From: CAVURW01 sp963743595
GTDB lineage: Bacteria; Verrucomicrobiota; Verrucomicrobiia; Methylacidiphilales; UBA1321
Length of the DNA stretch: 27,523 nucleotides
Reading direction: 5' to 3'
NCBI GenBank assembly: GCA_963743595.1
Contig: CAVURW010000037.1
Location: forward strand, 1-27,523
Position 1 is the stretch's first letter. Each line of letters opens with the position of its first letter. The notes under the pieces are model-generated. The model saw nothing but the letters and a program-made list of their open reading frames with translations. It was not told the origin of the DNA and searched no databases. The position numbers were made by a program, and so were the translations under genes. Of the stretch, positions 9,814-18,169 are shown in pieces.

Positions 9814-10626
9814 ATGCGTTACATCGAGCCCCACGCCCACATGGTCAGTCGCGTCACGGACGATTACGCGGCGATGGTCACAGCCGGTTGTCGCGCGGTG
9901 TGCGAGCCAGCGTTCTGGGCCGGTTTTGATCGCAGCTCAGCACAAGGTTTTTACGATTACTTTTGCCAGCTCACGGATTACGAGCCGCGCCGTGCCGCGC
10001 AGTTTCGATTGCCCCACTTCAGCTGGCTTTGCATCAATCCGAAAGAGGCCGAAAATTCCCAGCTAGCAGCCGAAGTGGTGGAGATGATTCCCTCATTTTT
10101 AAGTCGCGAGAATGTTCTGGGAATCGGCGAAATCGGACTGAACAAGAACACGAAAAACGAGCTGTTTATTTTCGAAAAACAGGTCGATCTAGCGATTCAA
10201 CACGGTTGCCTCATATTGATCCACACTCCGCACCTGGAAGACAAGTGGAAGGGAACTCGGCTGATCATTGATGCGCTGAAAAATCGCCCCGAAATTGTTC
10301 CCGGTCGCGTGATTATCGACCACGTGGAAGAGCACACGGTGCAAGCCGTTCTCGATTCCGGTTTTTGGGCGGGCATTACGCTCTACCCGATTTCAAAATG
10401 TTCGCCAGCCCGCGCCATCGATATCGTGGAGACGTACGGGCAGGAACGTGTCTGGCTGAATTGCGCGTGCGACTGGGGTAAGAGCGATCCTCTGGCGGTG
10501 CCGAAAACAGCGCTGAAAATGCGGCAACGCGGCCATTCCGAAGCGGCGATTGATCAATTGATTTTTAAAAATCCGTACGCGTTTTTAAGCCAGAATCCCA
10601 AATTTAAATTACCCGAATGCAGCTGA
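9814..10626 (+). CDS. eboB: EboB-like TatD-family metal-dependent hydrolase
   Basis: TatD-family amidohydrolase fold, 270 residues. The expected metal ligands are all present: H7 and H9 (EPHAHM), E106 (GIGEIGLN), H137 (LIHTPH), H170 (IIDHVEEH) and D220 (CACDWG). The ATG at 9814 follows a GGGG run at 9804-9807 with suitable spacing and gives the family N-terminus; a GTG at 9793 is a less likely start. The gene begins one base after its upstream neighbour ends and overlaps eboE by 10 bases, indicating translational coupling. In ebo clusters this is EboB; its substrate is unknown. A general TatD nuclease is the alternative, but the neighbouring EboE, EboC, EboD and EboF homologues make the Ebo assignment strong. 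Confidence 0.88.
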   Translation: MRYIEPHAHMVSRVTDDYAAMVTAGCRAVCEPAFWAGFDRSSAQGFYDYFCQLTDYEPRRAAQFRLPHFSWLCINPKEAENSQLAAEVVEMIPSFLSRENVLGIGEIGLNKNTKNELFIFEKQVDLAIQHGCLILIHTPHLEDKWKGTRLIIDALKNRPEIVPGRVIIDHVEEHTVQAVLDSGFWAGITLYPISKCSPARAIDIVETYGQERVWLNCACDWGKSDPLAVPKTALKMRQRGHSEAAIDQLIFKNPYAFLSQNPKFKLPECS

Positions 10627-11780
10627 GCGACCGACTCCATCTCACCTACTGCACGAATATTCATCGGGGGAGCGATTGGGCGGAGACCATGGCCGCGCTG
10701 GAGCACTACACGCTTCAAGTTAAGGCGCGCGTTTGTCTGGATCGCCCTTTTGGAATGGGTCTGTGGCTCAGCGATTTGGCCTCGCGTCAGCTCAGCGAGC
10801 CGGTGGTTTTGGCCGAATTCAAAACGTTTCTGGAACAGCAGAACTGCTACGTTTTCACGCTCAACGGATTTCCCTTCAGCTCATTTCACGGCACCCGCGT
10901 GAAGGAGAACGTCTATCTGCCGGACTGGACGCATCCAGATCGATTGCAGTACACCGTGCGGTTGTTCGATTTATTGGGTCAACTCTTGCCAGATGGGGTT
11001 GCTGGGAGCGTTAGTACATTGCCGGGCTCGTTTAAGGAATTCATTCGCTCGGATCAGCAGCGAAACGAAATTTACGAAAACTTCTGGCGATGCATTGATG
11101 AAATCGAGCGAATTTCTGCGCGATACAGTCGACATTTGCAGCTCGGGATCGAGCCGGAGCCGCTGGGGCTGTGGGAGAACAGCGGTGAAATGGTGGAATG
11201 TTTTGAGCACATGGAACAGCGACGGCCTGGCGATTCGCGCCTGCGGAAGTATCTAAGCGTGAACTACGATACCTGTCATTTGGCGATCGAATATGAAACG
11301 CCGCACGAGGCGGTTTTGCGATTCGAGAACGCGGGAATTTCGATTGGCAAAATTCATCTCAGCTCCGCAATGCAAGTCATTCCAAATGCCGAGTCGCGTG
11401 AATGGTTGAAGCGATTCATTGACCCGACCTACTTGCATCAGGTGATTGCGAAAACGGCGGACTCGGCCCTGCGCCGTTACAAGGATCTCGATGTTGCCTT
11501 AAATCAAGCTGCACCAGACGAGGTGGAATGGCGCGTTCATTTTCACCTGCCGCTGCACGCGAATGTGTTAGAGCACGGCCAAACGACAGCCGGACATTTA
11601 CTTGGATTACTCGACATTCTTTCGGCAAAACCGCAGCTCTGTTCGCACCTGGAAATCGAGACTTACACGTGGGAAGTGTTGCCGGAGGAATTGCGAAGCC
11701 GGTCCGTGGTAGACCAACTTGCGGCGGAGTTTCACTGGTGTTTGGATCACTTGAAAACGCGGGGGCTGGTTCACGCATGA
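10617..11780 (+). CDS. eboE: EboE-like TIM-barrel metabolite traffic protein
   Basis: Xylose-isomerase-like TIM barrel of 387 residues matching the protein annotated as metabolite traffic protein EboE. Candidate metal ligands sit at the ends of strands: E179/E181 (GIEPEPLGLW), D218 and H221 (NYDTCHLA), H247 (KIHLSS), H308/H310 (VHFHLPLH) and E346/E348 (LEIETYTW). The N-terminus LHLTYCTNIHRGSDW is also characteristic. It overlaps eboB by 10 bases and eboC by 4 (ATGA). The metal site suggests an enzyme acting on a sugar-like or cyclic polyol substrate, which would fit a pathway containing a dehydroquinate-synthase-like EboD; that link is an inference. Confidence 0.88.
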   Translation: MQLSDRLHLTYCTNIHRGSDWAETMAALEHYTLQVKARVCLDRPFGMGLWLSDLASRQLSEPVVLAEFKTFLEQQNCYVFTLNGFPFSSFHGTRVKENVYLPDWTHPDRLQYTVRLFDLLGQLLPDGVAGSVSTLPGSFKEFIRSDQQRNEIYENFWRCIDEIERISARYSRHLQLGIEPEPLGLWENSGEMVECFEHMEQRRPGDSRLRKYLSVNYDTCHLAIEYETPHEAVLRFENAGISIGKIHLSSAMQVIPNAESREWLKRFIDPTYLHQVIAKTADSALRRYKDLDVALNQAAPDEVEWRVHFHLPLHANVLEHGQTTAGHLLGLLDILSAKPQLCSHLEIETYTWEVLPEELRSRSVVDQLAAEFHWCLDHLKTRGLVHA

Positions 11781-12625
11781 AAGCATGGCCGTCATTCGGA
11801 ACGCTGCTGCAATTGATGCGGCTTTCGAATCTCCCCACGGTTTGGTCGAACGTTCTGGCGGCGTGGTTGATCAGCGGCGGGAGTTCGTGGAATTCGCTGA
11901 CAGCCTTATTGCTCGGCAGCAGTTTTCTCTATTCTGGCGGCATGGTTTTTAACGATTACTGCGACGTGGGATTTGATACGCGCTATCGACCCGAGCGACC
12001 GATTCCCTCTGGACGAGCCGCGAGCAGAGTTGTGGGATGGATTGCTGCGGCGTTCTTCGGCGTGGGTCTGTTCAGCCTCGTTTTTGCGGGGACTTACGCG
12101 CTTGTTTTCGGGGTGATTTTGCTGGGACTGATTTTAATTTATGACACGTGGCACAAGGGATTTTGGTGGGCCCCGATTGTCATGGGAAGTTGCCGATTGA
12201 TGCTCTATCCCATCGGCGCGTCATCGGGAAGAACGGGAGAAAGTCTGATCATGCTTGCCTTCGGAATTGGCCTCGCTTTTTACGTGATGGGAATCACCTA
12301 CCTCGCGCGCGGCGAGCGTCAACCGGATAATGCGGGGCGCTGGGCGCTGATCTTTCTGCCGGTGCCTTTCGCGATCTCGTGCATCCACGGAATCACGCTT
12401 ACACACGTCGCGTTCCTGGCAATTGCGCTCGCCTGGTACGCCTGGATTCTCGTGCCCTTTTTCTTGAAAAGAACCGCGATAGAGCAGGTCGTCGCGGGGT
12501 TATTGGCCGGCATCATTTTAGTCGATGCTGCGTACGTTTCTGGATTTGCCGGAGCGGTGGCCGTGTGGCTGCTTCTGCTTTTCGTGCTCGCTTTGGGTCT
12601 GCAACGAACCATCGCCGCGACTTAG
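11777..12625 (+). CDS. eboC: EboC-like UbiA-family prenyltransferase
   Basis: Integral membrane prenyltransferase of the UbiA superfamily, 282 residues, with about eight or nine hydrophobic segments. The first Asp-rich motif is intact (N59, D60, D63, D67 in FNDYCDVGFDTRYRPERP), and a second acidic site appears in IYDTWHKG. The frame is open much further upstream, but the ATG at 11777 overlaps the eboE stop as ATGA and gives the expected N-terminus LMRLSNLPTVWSNVLAAW, so I use it. In ebo clusters EboC is the membrane component and is presumed to attach a prenyl chain to the pathway's product or carrier. The donor and acceptor are not known. Confidence 0.92.
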   Translation: MKAWPSFGTLLQLMRLSNLPTVWSNVLAAWLISGGSSWNSLTALLLGSSFLYSGGMVFNDYCDVGFDTRYRPERPIPSGRAASRVVGWIAAAFFGVGLFSLVFAGTYALVFGVILLGLILIYDTWHKGFWWAPIVMGSCRLMLYPIGASSGRTGESLIMLAFGIGLAFYVMGITYLARGERQPDNAGRWALIFLPVPFAISCIHGITLTHVAFLAIALAWYAWILVPFFLKRTAIEQVVAGLLAGIILVDAAYVSGFAGAVAVWLLLLFVLALGLQRTIAAT

Positions 12626-12670
12626 AAGAGCTGGACATCCGTTCAATCTGCTACGAAATTTCTCGCTCAC

Positions 12671-13813
12671 ATGAGATCCATTACGCGCGCCTTTGAAGTT
12701 CGATACGCGCATCAGATTTATTTCACGCGCTCGGTTTTCTCACGCCGCGAGAATCCATTGCTGAATCGCCTGCTTCAGGGATCGATGCGTGTTTTTGTTG
12801 CAATCGATTCCGGTGTGGCGCGTGCGTTTCCAGAATTGACCGCGCAAATAAGCGCCTATTTTGCAGCGAGTTCTCCGCTGGTTTGCCCGCCACTCATTGT
12901 TCCTGGCGGTGAAGCCGCGAAGAATAGCCGAGCCGTTCTCGACGAACTCTACTGCGCGATCGAGCAGCATCGACTTTGCCGCCACTCGTTTCTTCTGGCC
13001 ATCGGCGGCGGTGCGTTTCTCGACGTTGCTGGTTTCGCGGCGGCGACTGCACATCGCGGCGTGCGATTCATCCGTTTTCCGACCACGACTTTGAGCCAGG
13101 CCGATAGTGGGGTCGGCGTGAAGAACGGCCTCAATTTATTTGGTAAGAAGAACTTTATCGGAACGTTCGCGCCGCCCTACGCAGTCGTGAATGATTTTGA
13201 TTTTCTGAATCGGCTGCCTATTGAAAATCGAAATGATGGATTCATTGAGGCGATCAAGGTTGCATTGATTCGCGATGAAGCGTTTTTTAGGCAAATCGAA
13301 GAGGCCGCTGACGCGCTCAATCGCTTTGAATCGAAGGCGGTCGAAGCGGTGATTTTTCGATCTGCCGAACTGCACTTTCGGCACATCACTGAATCGGGCG
13401 ATCCGTTTGAAATGGACTCGGCTCGACCGCTCGATTTTGGGCATTGGGCCGCGCACAAATTGGAGCAGCTTTCCGATTTTCAGATCTCGCACGGCGCGGC
13501 GGTCGCGATTGGATTGGCCTTGGACACCGTCTACAGCCACAAGTCGGGGAAGCTCTCGGAATCGAGCATGGACCGAGTTTTGAAACTGATCCAAGCGCTC
13601 CGGTTTCCGCTGTTTCATCCCCTGCTAAAACAGCTCGATTCCACTGGAGCCTTCTCCCTTTTGGCCGGTTTAGAAGAATTTCGAGAACACCTCGGCGGCG
13701 ATTTGACGGTCACCTTACTTTCGGGTATTGGCCAGGGATTCGAGGAGAACGAAATGGATCCAGAGCTAATTGAGCAATCCATTTTAGAGCTGGAACGGAG
13801 TGATCGAAAATGA
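12671..13813 (+). CDS. eboD: EboD-like 3-dehydroquinate synthase homologue
   Basis: Sugar-phosphate cyclase of the dehydroquinate synthase superfamily, 380 residues. The NAD-binding glycine motif GGGAFLDVAG is at 112-121. Candidate zinc ligands E193 (GFIEAIKVALI), H258 (DFGHWAAHKLE) and H274 (SHGAAVAIGL) are present, so it is probably an active cyclase. It follows eboC after 45 bases, the only real gap in the operon, and overlaps eboF by ATGA. Its presence inside the cluster and its divergence from housekeeping AroB suggest a dedicated cyclase that makes an unusual cyclitol or dehydroquinate-like compound rather than feeding the shikimate pathway. The true substrate cannot be read from sequence alone. 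Confidence 0.9.
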   Translation: MRSITRAFEVRYAHQIYFTRSVFSRRENPLLNRLLQGSMRVFVAIDSGVARAFPELTAQISAYFAASSPLVCPPLIVPGGEAAKNSRAVLDELYCAIEQHRLCRHSFLLAIGGGAFLDVAGFAAATAHRGVRFIRFPTTTLSQADSGVGVKNGLNLFGKKNFIGTFAPPYAVVNDFDFLNRLPIENRNDGFIEAIKVALIRDEAFFRQIEEAADALNRFESKAVEAVIFRSAELHFRHITESGDPFEMDSARPLDFGHWAAHKLEQLSDFQISHGAAVAIGLALDTVYSHKSGKLSESSMDRVLKLIQALRFPLFHPLLKQLDSTGAFSLLAGLEEFREHLGGDLTVTLLSGIGQGFEENEMDPELIEQSILELERSDRK

Positions 13814-15192
13814 ATCGGACTGTGGTTCTTAATGTGGTGGGGTTAACCGGTCGATTTCTGGCGTTCATGCCACGGCTGAGTCGTTTTGCTGCGCTCGGCA
13901 CGGCCACCGCCATTCGCCCCGCGTTCCCGGCGGTAACATGTACAGCGCAATCGTGTTACTTGACCGGAAAGCTTCCGGCGGAGCATGGAATCGTGGGAAA
14001 TGGTTGGTACGACCGCGACTTGGCCGAGGTCCATTTTTGGAAGCAATCGAATCATCTGGTAGCCGGGCAAAAGATCTGGCAACGCCTGCGCGAAAAGGAC
14101 TCCAGCTTTACCTGCGCGCAACTGTTCTGGTGGTACAACATGCACGCTGCGGTCGATTACTCGATCACGCCACGTCCGCTTTACCCGGCGGATGGCCGAA
14201 AGGTTTTCGATATTCACACCGGGCCGATGGACCTTCGCCATGCGATTAAAAAGGATCTGGGGGACTTTCCGTTTACGCGATTTTGGGGTCCGGCGGCGGG
14301 AATCGAATCCTCACGCTGGATCGCCGATTCGGCACTTTGGATTGAAGAACGGCATCAACCGACATTGAGCCTCGTTTACCTGCCGCACCTCGACTATGAC
14401 CTCCAGCGATTAGGTCCCGACGATGAGCGGATCAAAAGTGACTTGAAACTGATCGATGATCTGGTCGGCGATCTCATCGATTATTTTCAAAAGCGCTCGG
14501 TCCAAGTCGTTGTTCTCTCTGAGTACGGAATCACTGCTGTCGATGCGCCGGTGCATTTGAATCGACTCTTCCGCAAGGAAGGATGGCTGGCGATCAAGGA
14601 CGAGCTTGGTCTGGAAACGCTGGATTGCGGGGCGAGCCAAGTATTCGCTGTTGCCGATCACCAAGTCGCGCACGTCTATATCAATAATCGCTCGATCACC
14701 GGAAAGGTGGTCGCGGCTTTGCAGAAGGAGCCGGGGGTCGATTTGGTGTTGGATCGAAATGAACAAATCGAGTGGGGCATCAATCATCGGAGAAGCGGCG
14801 ATTTGGTCGTGGTAGCCAAGCCGAAAAGCTGGTTCACCTACTACTATTGGTTAGACGACTCGCTGGCTCCCGACTTTGCCCGCACCGTCGATATCCACCG
14901 CAAGATCGGCTACGATCCCACCGAATTGTTTATCGATCCGAAACTGGTTCTGCCGAAAATGCGTGTGGCCCTGTTCTTGTTAGAGAAGAAGTTGGGACTG
15001 CGCGGACTGCTGCGTGTTGTGCCCTTGGATGCTGGCTTGGTGAAAGGATCGCACGGACGATTGCCGCAAGAAGAAAACGATTGGCCGTTGCTGATTCTCG
15101 AGAAAAAAACGCGGGCCATTGAGAAGCCCGTTGCGAGTCAAGTGCAGGATATTTTGTTCTCGGCGGTTGCCGGTTCCAGCAATCGCGATTGA
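13810..15192 (+). CDS. eboF: EboF-like alkaline-phosphatase-superfamily phosphodiesterase
   Basis: Nucleotide pyrophosphatase/phosphodiesterase-like protein of the alkaline phosphatase superfamily, 460 residues. Around residue 38 the motif FPAVTCTAQSCYLTGKLPAE contains the likely Thr nucleophile (T43 or T45), followed by the strongly conserved EHGIVGNGWYDRD. Later motifs LFWWYNM, YLPHLDYDLQR, VLSEYGI and VADHQVAHVY supply the metal-binding Asp/His residues. No signal peptide is apparent. It starts inside the eboD stop (ATGA) and is the last gene of the operon, converging on def with 15 bases between the stops. It probably hydrolyses a phosphodiester or pyrophosphate intermediate of the Ebo pathway; the substrate is unknown. 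Confidence 0.9.
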   Translation: MNRTVVLNVVGLTGRFLAFMPRLSRFAALGTATAIRPAFPAVTCTAQSCYLTGKLPAEHGIVGNGWYDRDLAEVHFWKQSNHLVAGQKIWQRLREKDSSFTCAQLFWWYNMHAAVDYSITPRPLYPADGRKVFDIHTGPMDLRHAIKKDLGDFPFTRFWGPAAGIESSRWIADSALWIEERHQPTLSLVYLPHLDYDLQRLGPDDERIKSDLKLIDDLVGDLIDYFQKRSVQVVVLSEYGITAVDAPVHLNRLFRKEGWLAIKDELGLETLDCGASQVFAVADHQVAHVYINNRSITGKVVAALQKEPGVDLVLDRNEQIEWGINHRRSGDLVVVAKPKSWFTYYYWLDDSLAPDFARTVDIHRKIGYDPTELFIDPKLVLPKMRVALFLLEKKLGLRGLLRVVPLDAGLVKGSHGRLPQEENDWPLLILEKKTRAIEKPVASQVQDILFSAVAGSSNRD

Positions 15193-15207
15193 AAGGAAAC
15201 GCTCCGG

Positions 15208-15801
15208 CTACTTTTCTGGCTCGTCTTCCTCGTCATCATCCTCGACTTCGATGGGCTCACCGCGCTTGATTTTCTCTAAATCATCCCGGATTTCACGGCG
15301 CTCTTCAGAGGAGATCAGGTCGATTAAAAGCCGACCGTGCAGGTGATCTGTTTCGTGTTGAACGGCGCGACCCAGCAATCCTGCCGCATCGAACTCGAAC
15401 GACCCGCCGTCCATGGTTTTGGTCACGACGGAAACGCGTTGAGACCGCGAAATTTCCAGTGTTAATTTCGGGAAACTCAGACAGCCTTCCGGTCCCAGCA
15501 CTTTGCTCTTGGTTAAACGGAGGACTGGATTGATCAAGATCAGGGGCATATGTGCCTCAGGATCGACTGGCGTATCTTTCACCCACATTTTACTGGGGCG
15601 ATGTTTGATTCCAGTCACGTCGATGACCGCGATTTGCAACGCCTGACCGATTTGTTGCGCCGCGAGGCCGACGCCCTTGGCGTGTCGCATCGTATCGAGC
15701 AGATCATCGACCAACGCTTTGATCTCGGGCGTAATCTTCGTGATTTCCCGCCCTTTTTGCCGAAGCACAGGCGCATCGTAATGGACGATTTCTCGGATCA
15801 T
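15208..15801 (-). CDS. def: Peptide deformylase
   Basis: Metalloenzyme that removes the N-formyl group from nascent proteins. All three signature motifs are intact: GVGLAAQQ at 43-50, EGCLSF at 105-110 with metal ligand C107, and HETDHLHG with H149, E150 and H153. The 197 residues are slightly long because of an acidic C-terminal tail rich in Asp and Glu after about residue 184, which is not part of the enzyme fold. The ATG overlaps the exbD stop (ATGA at 15798-15801), so translation is coupled and def is the last gene of exbB > exbD > def. Confidence 0.97.
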   Translation of the reverse strand: MIREIVHYDAPVLRQKGREITKITPEIKALVDDLLDTMRHAKGVGLAAQQIGQALQIAVIDVTGIKHRPSKMWVKDTPVDPEAHMPLILINPVLRLTKSKVLGPEGCLSFPKLTLEISRSQRVSVVTKTMDGGSFEFDAAGLLGRAVQHETDHLHGRLLIDLISSEERREIRDDLEKIKRGEPIEVEDDDEEDEPEK

Positions 15802-16223
15802 GGGTTGTTGGGAGCGTCGGCAGGTTTATTCATGTACGTACTTTGATCTTTAAAGCCGCAATCATGCAAGGTGTCATTCACCTTCACGATCGTGCCAAAT
15901 GAAACGTCTTCATCTGCTTTTAGCGCAATCTTATAATTGGGATTTGCCGCGAGTTTGCCCTTTAAAAGTTCCTTGAGCTTCTCGATTTCGACGGGTTGAT
16001 TCTCCAGGAATATCTTCTTGTCCTTGGTAACGTAAAGCGTCTCTGGGGGGACTTCTTGTGTCGTCTGCGCTTGGCTCGATTTGGGCACCACAATCTTCAC
16101 CATCGGCTGGGCCTTTTTAAACACCGTGGTCGTGATGTAAAAAATCAGCAAGACGACCAGAATATCGATTAGCGAAATGATATTGATGAACGGCGTCCGG
16201 CGTCGTTTCCGAGCAAATTGCAT
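15798..16223 (-). CDS. exbD: ExbD/TolR-family biopolymer transport protein
   Basis: Inner-membrane protein of 141 residues with the ExbD/TolR layout: a short basic cytoplasmic N-terminus (ARKRRR), one transmembrane helix at about 14-34 carrying the essential proton-path Asp (D20 in SLIDILVVLLIF), then a periplasmic domain. It follows the exbB-type gene by 12 bases and overlaps def by 4. With its partner it would form a proton-driven motor that energises a TonB- or TolA-like protein. No tonB, tolA or pal lies nearby, so TonB-type versus Tol-type use cannot be decided here. Confidence 0.92.
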   Translation of the reverse strand: MQFARKRRRTPFINIISLIDILVVLLIFYITTTVFKKAQPMVKIVVPKSSQAQTTQEVPPETLYVTKDKKIFLENQPVEIEKLKELLKGKLAANPNYKIALKADEDVSFGTIVKVNDTLHDCGFKDQSTYMNKPADAPNNP

Positions 16224-16235
16224 TGGATAAAAAGG

Positions 16236-16877
16236 TTAGAAAACCGATGGCTCCGAGGTCTCTGCCTGGCTATAGAGCTTACCGAGCAGTTCAGTGCAAT
16301 GCGATTCCAGCTCGATGCTCAATTCTTCAACGCGCCGCGTGAAGAGGCTAAACGAGATCAATGCGGGAATGGCGACGAACAGGCCGGCCACGGTGCAATA
16401 CATCGCCTCTGCGATACCGGCAGCGATTTTTGCGCCTTGATCGTTCAAATCTCCTGTGGTCGATCCGAAAATGTGGATCAAACCGAAAATCGTGCCCATA
16501 AGACCCATCAGCGGACCAACGCCGGTGAAAATCTCGAGAATAACCAGACCCCATTCCAGCCGCGCGATTTCACGACGAGCACGTGCTTGAACCGCCTGCG
16601 CGTTCTCTTCTTTAGGCCAACTGGCGTACATGAGACACGCCTTCACCAAGCGGGCCAGAGGAGTCGTCTCCGCGGCGCATAAGCTCTCGATGAGAGTGGT
16701 CTTACCGCCATAGCGCAGGTTTTGGATGGCGCGTGCCAGTTCCGGCTCGACCACGGCTCGCTTTCGCAGCCAATAAACGCGATCTCCAATGACTGCCAGC
16801 GTCCAAATGCTGCACAGCGCTAGGGGAACCATGACATACCAAGAGTTGTAAAACGTGTCGAACCACGGGCCAAGCAT
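16236..16877 (-). CDS. exbB: ExbB/TolQ/MotA-family proton channel protein
   Basis: Inner-membrane protein of 213 residues with three hydrophobic segments (about 12-33, 110-135 and 150-175) and the family pattern GLMGTIFGLIHIF followed by AEAMYCTVAGLFVAIPAL. It forms the proton channel with the ExbD partner encoded 12 bases downstream. The start at 16877 gives a normal short N-terminus before the first membrane helix. It diverges from carA across about 98 bases that must hold both promoters. TolQ is a possible alternative name. Confidence 0.92.
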   Translation of the reverse strand: MLGPWFDTFYNSWYVMVPLALCSIWTLAVIGDRVYWLRKRAVVEPELARAIQNLRYGGKTTLIESLCAAETTPLARLVKACLMYASWPKEENAQAVQARARREIARLEWGLVILEIFTGVGPLMGLMGTIFGLIHIFGSTTGDLNDQGAKIAAGIAEAMYCTVAGLFVAIPALISFSLFTRRVEELSIELESHCTELLGKLYSQAETSEPSVF

Positions 16878-16975
16878 AAGCCCCGAAGGCTAGATGGCCC
16901 GTCCGCAAAAAGCGATTCTTTTTACCGCATTCTTGTTCTTGCGCTCAGTAGCCACCGTCACAATACTGTGCCACC

Positions 16976-18166
16976 ATGACCAACGCTCTGCTCGCTCTCG
17001 AGGACGGTTCCATCTGGCGCGGAACCTCTTTTGGCGCTGAACTCAATTCCCACGGTGAGGTGTGTTTTAACACCTCCATGACCGGCTATCAGGAAATCCT
17101 CACAGACCCCTCGTACAAAGGACAAATCGTCGCAATGACGTACCCGCTTATCGGGAATACGGGCGTCAACCTGCTGGATCAAGAATCGGGCGTGCCCCAC
17201 GTTTCCGGCCTGATCGTTCGGGAGCTCTCCCCGATCACCAGCAATTGGCGCTGCGAATCGTCGCTCTCGGATTATTTGAAAAAGTACAAGATCCCCGGCA
17301 TCAGCGGAATCGATACCCGCGCGCTGACTTTGCGCCTGCGTCAAGGCGGTTCTCTGCGCGGCGTCATCACCACCGAAAAGCTTTCCGATGCCGCTGCCAC
17401 GGACCTAGCCAAGAGCTGGTCGTACCTGGGACGCGACTTTGTTGACGAAGTGTCAACGCCCATCCCCTATGAGTGGGACCCGACAGACGAATTGAGCCGA
17501 CGTTGGACGCTGGTTCAAGGCAGTCGCCCGGTAAACGCCAAGCCGTACGAACCCTCCGATTACTTCGCCCCGCTGCCGCCCGTTAAATACAACATCGTGG
17601 CCTTTGATTTTGGGCTCAAAATGAACATTTTGCGCAATCTGCGCCAGGCCGGTTTTAAGGTGCGTGTGCTTCCCGCGCGTGCCACGGCTGAAGACGCGCT
17701 CGCACTGAATCCCGACGGCGTCTTTCTTTCAAACGGGCCAGGCGATCCTTCCGTGCTGACCTATGCGCACAAGACCGTGCGGGATCTCGTGGGTAAAGTG
17801 CCGATCTTCGGCATCTGCCTGGGACACCAACTCTGCGGCTACGCCATGGGCGGGACGACCTTCAAACTGAAGTTTGGCCATCGCGGTGGAAATCAGCCGG
17901 TGCAGGATTTGCAGACCGGAAAGGTGACGATCACCTCGCAAAATCACGGATTTGCCGTCGATCTTACATCTCTTCCCGATTCCGATGTGGAAACGACGCA
18001 TATCAATCTCAATGACCAGACCAGTGAAGGCTTGCGCCACCGGAAAGAGCCGCTCTTTACCGTTCAGTATCACCCAGAGGCTGCGCCAGGGCCGCATGAT
18101 GCCGATTACTTATTCACGCAATTCAGTAAAATGATTGATCAACATAAGGAAAAGTCGTTATCGTAA
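16976..18166 (+). CDS. carA: Carbamoyl phosphate synthase small subunit
   Basis: Glutaminase subunit that releases ammonia from glutamine for the CarB subunit, feeding arginine and pyrimidine synthesis. The N-terminal CPSase_sm domain begins at ALLALEDGSIWRG and includes CFNTSMTGYQEILTDPSY. The C-terminal class I glutamine amidotransferase domain has NGPGDPS, the nucleophile C281 in GICLGHQL, and the catalytic H366 and E368 in YHPEAAPGPHD. At 396 residues it is full length. carB is not in the window. Three bases separate it from the following FHA gene, so the two are probably co-transcribed. Confidence 0.97.
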   Translation: MTNALLALEDGSIWRGTSFGAELNSHGEVCFNTSMTGYQEILTDPSYKGQIVAMTYPLIGNTGVNLLDQESGVPHVSGLIVRELSPITSNWRCESSLSDYLKKYKIPGISGIDTRALTLRLRQGGSLRGVITTEKLSDAAATDLAKSWSYLGRDFVDEVSTPIPYEWDPTDELSRRWTLVQGSRPVNAKPYEPSDYFAPLPPVKYNIVAFDFGLKMNILRNLRQAGFKVRVLPARATAEDALALNPDGVFLSNGPGDPSVLTYAHKTVRDLVGKVPIFGICLGHQLCGYAMGGTTFKLKFGHRGGNQPVQDLQTGKVTITSQNHGFAVDLTSLPDSDVETTHINLNDQTSEGLRHRKEPLFTVQYHPEAAPGPHDADYLFTQFSKMIDQHKEKSLS

Positions 18167-18169
18167 GCA

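Noticed and set aside
11528..11776. N-terminal extension of eboC
   Set aside because: The extra 83 residues overlap the end of eboE, are not membrane-like, and the ATGA junction at 11777 gives the expected UbiA start.
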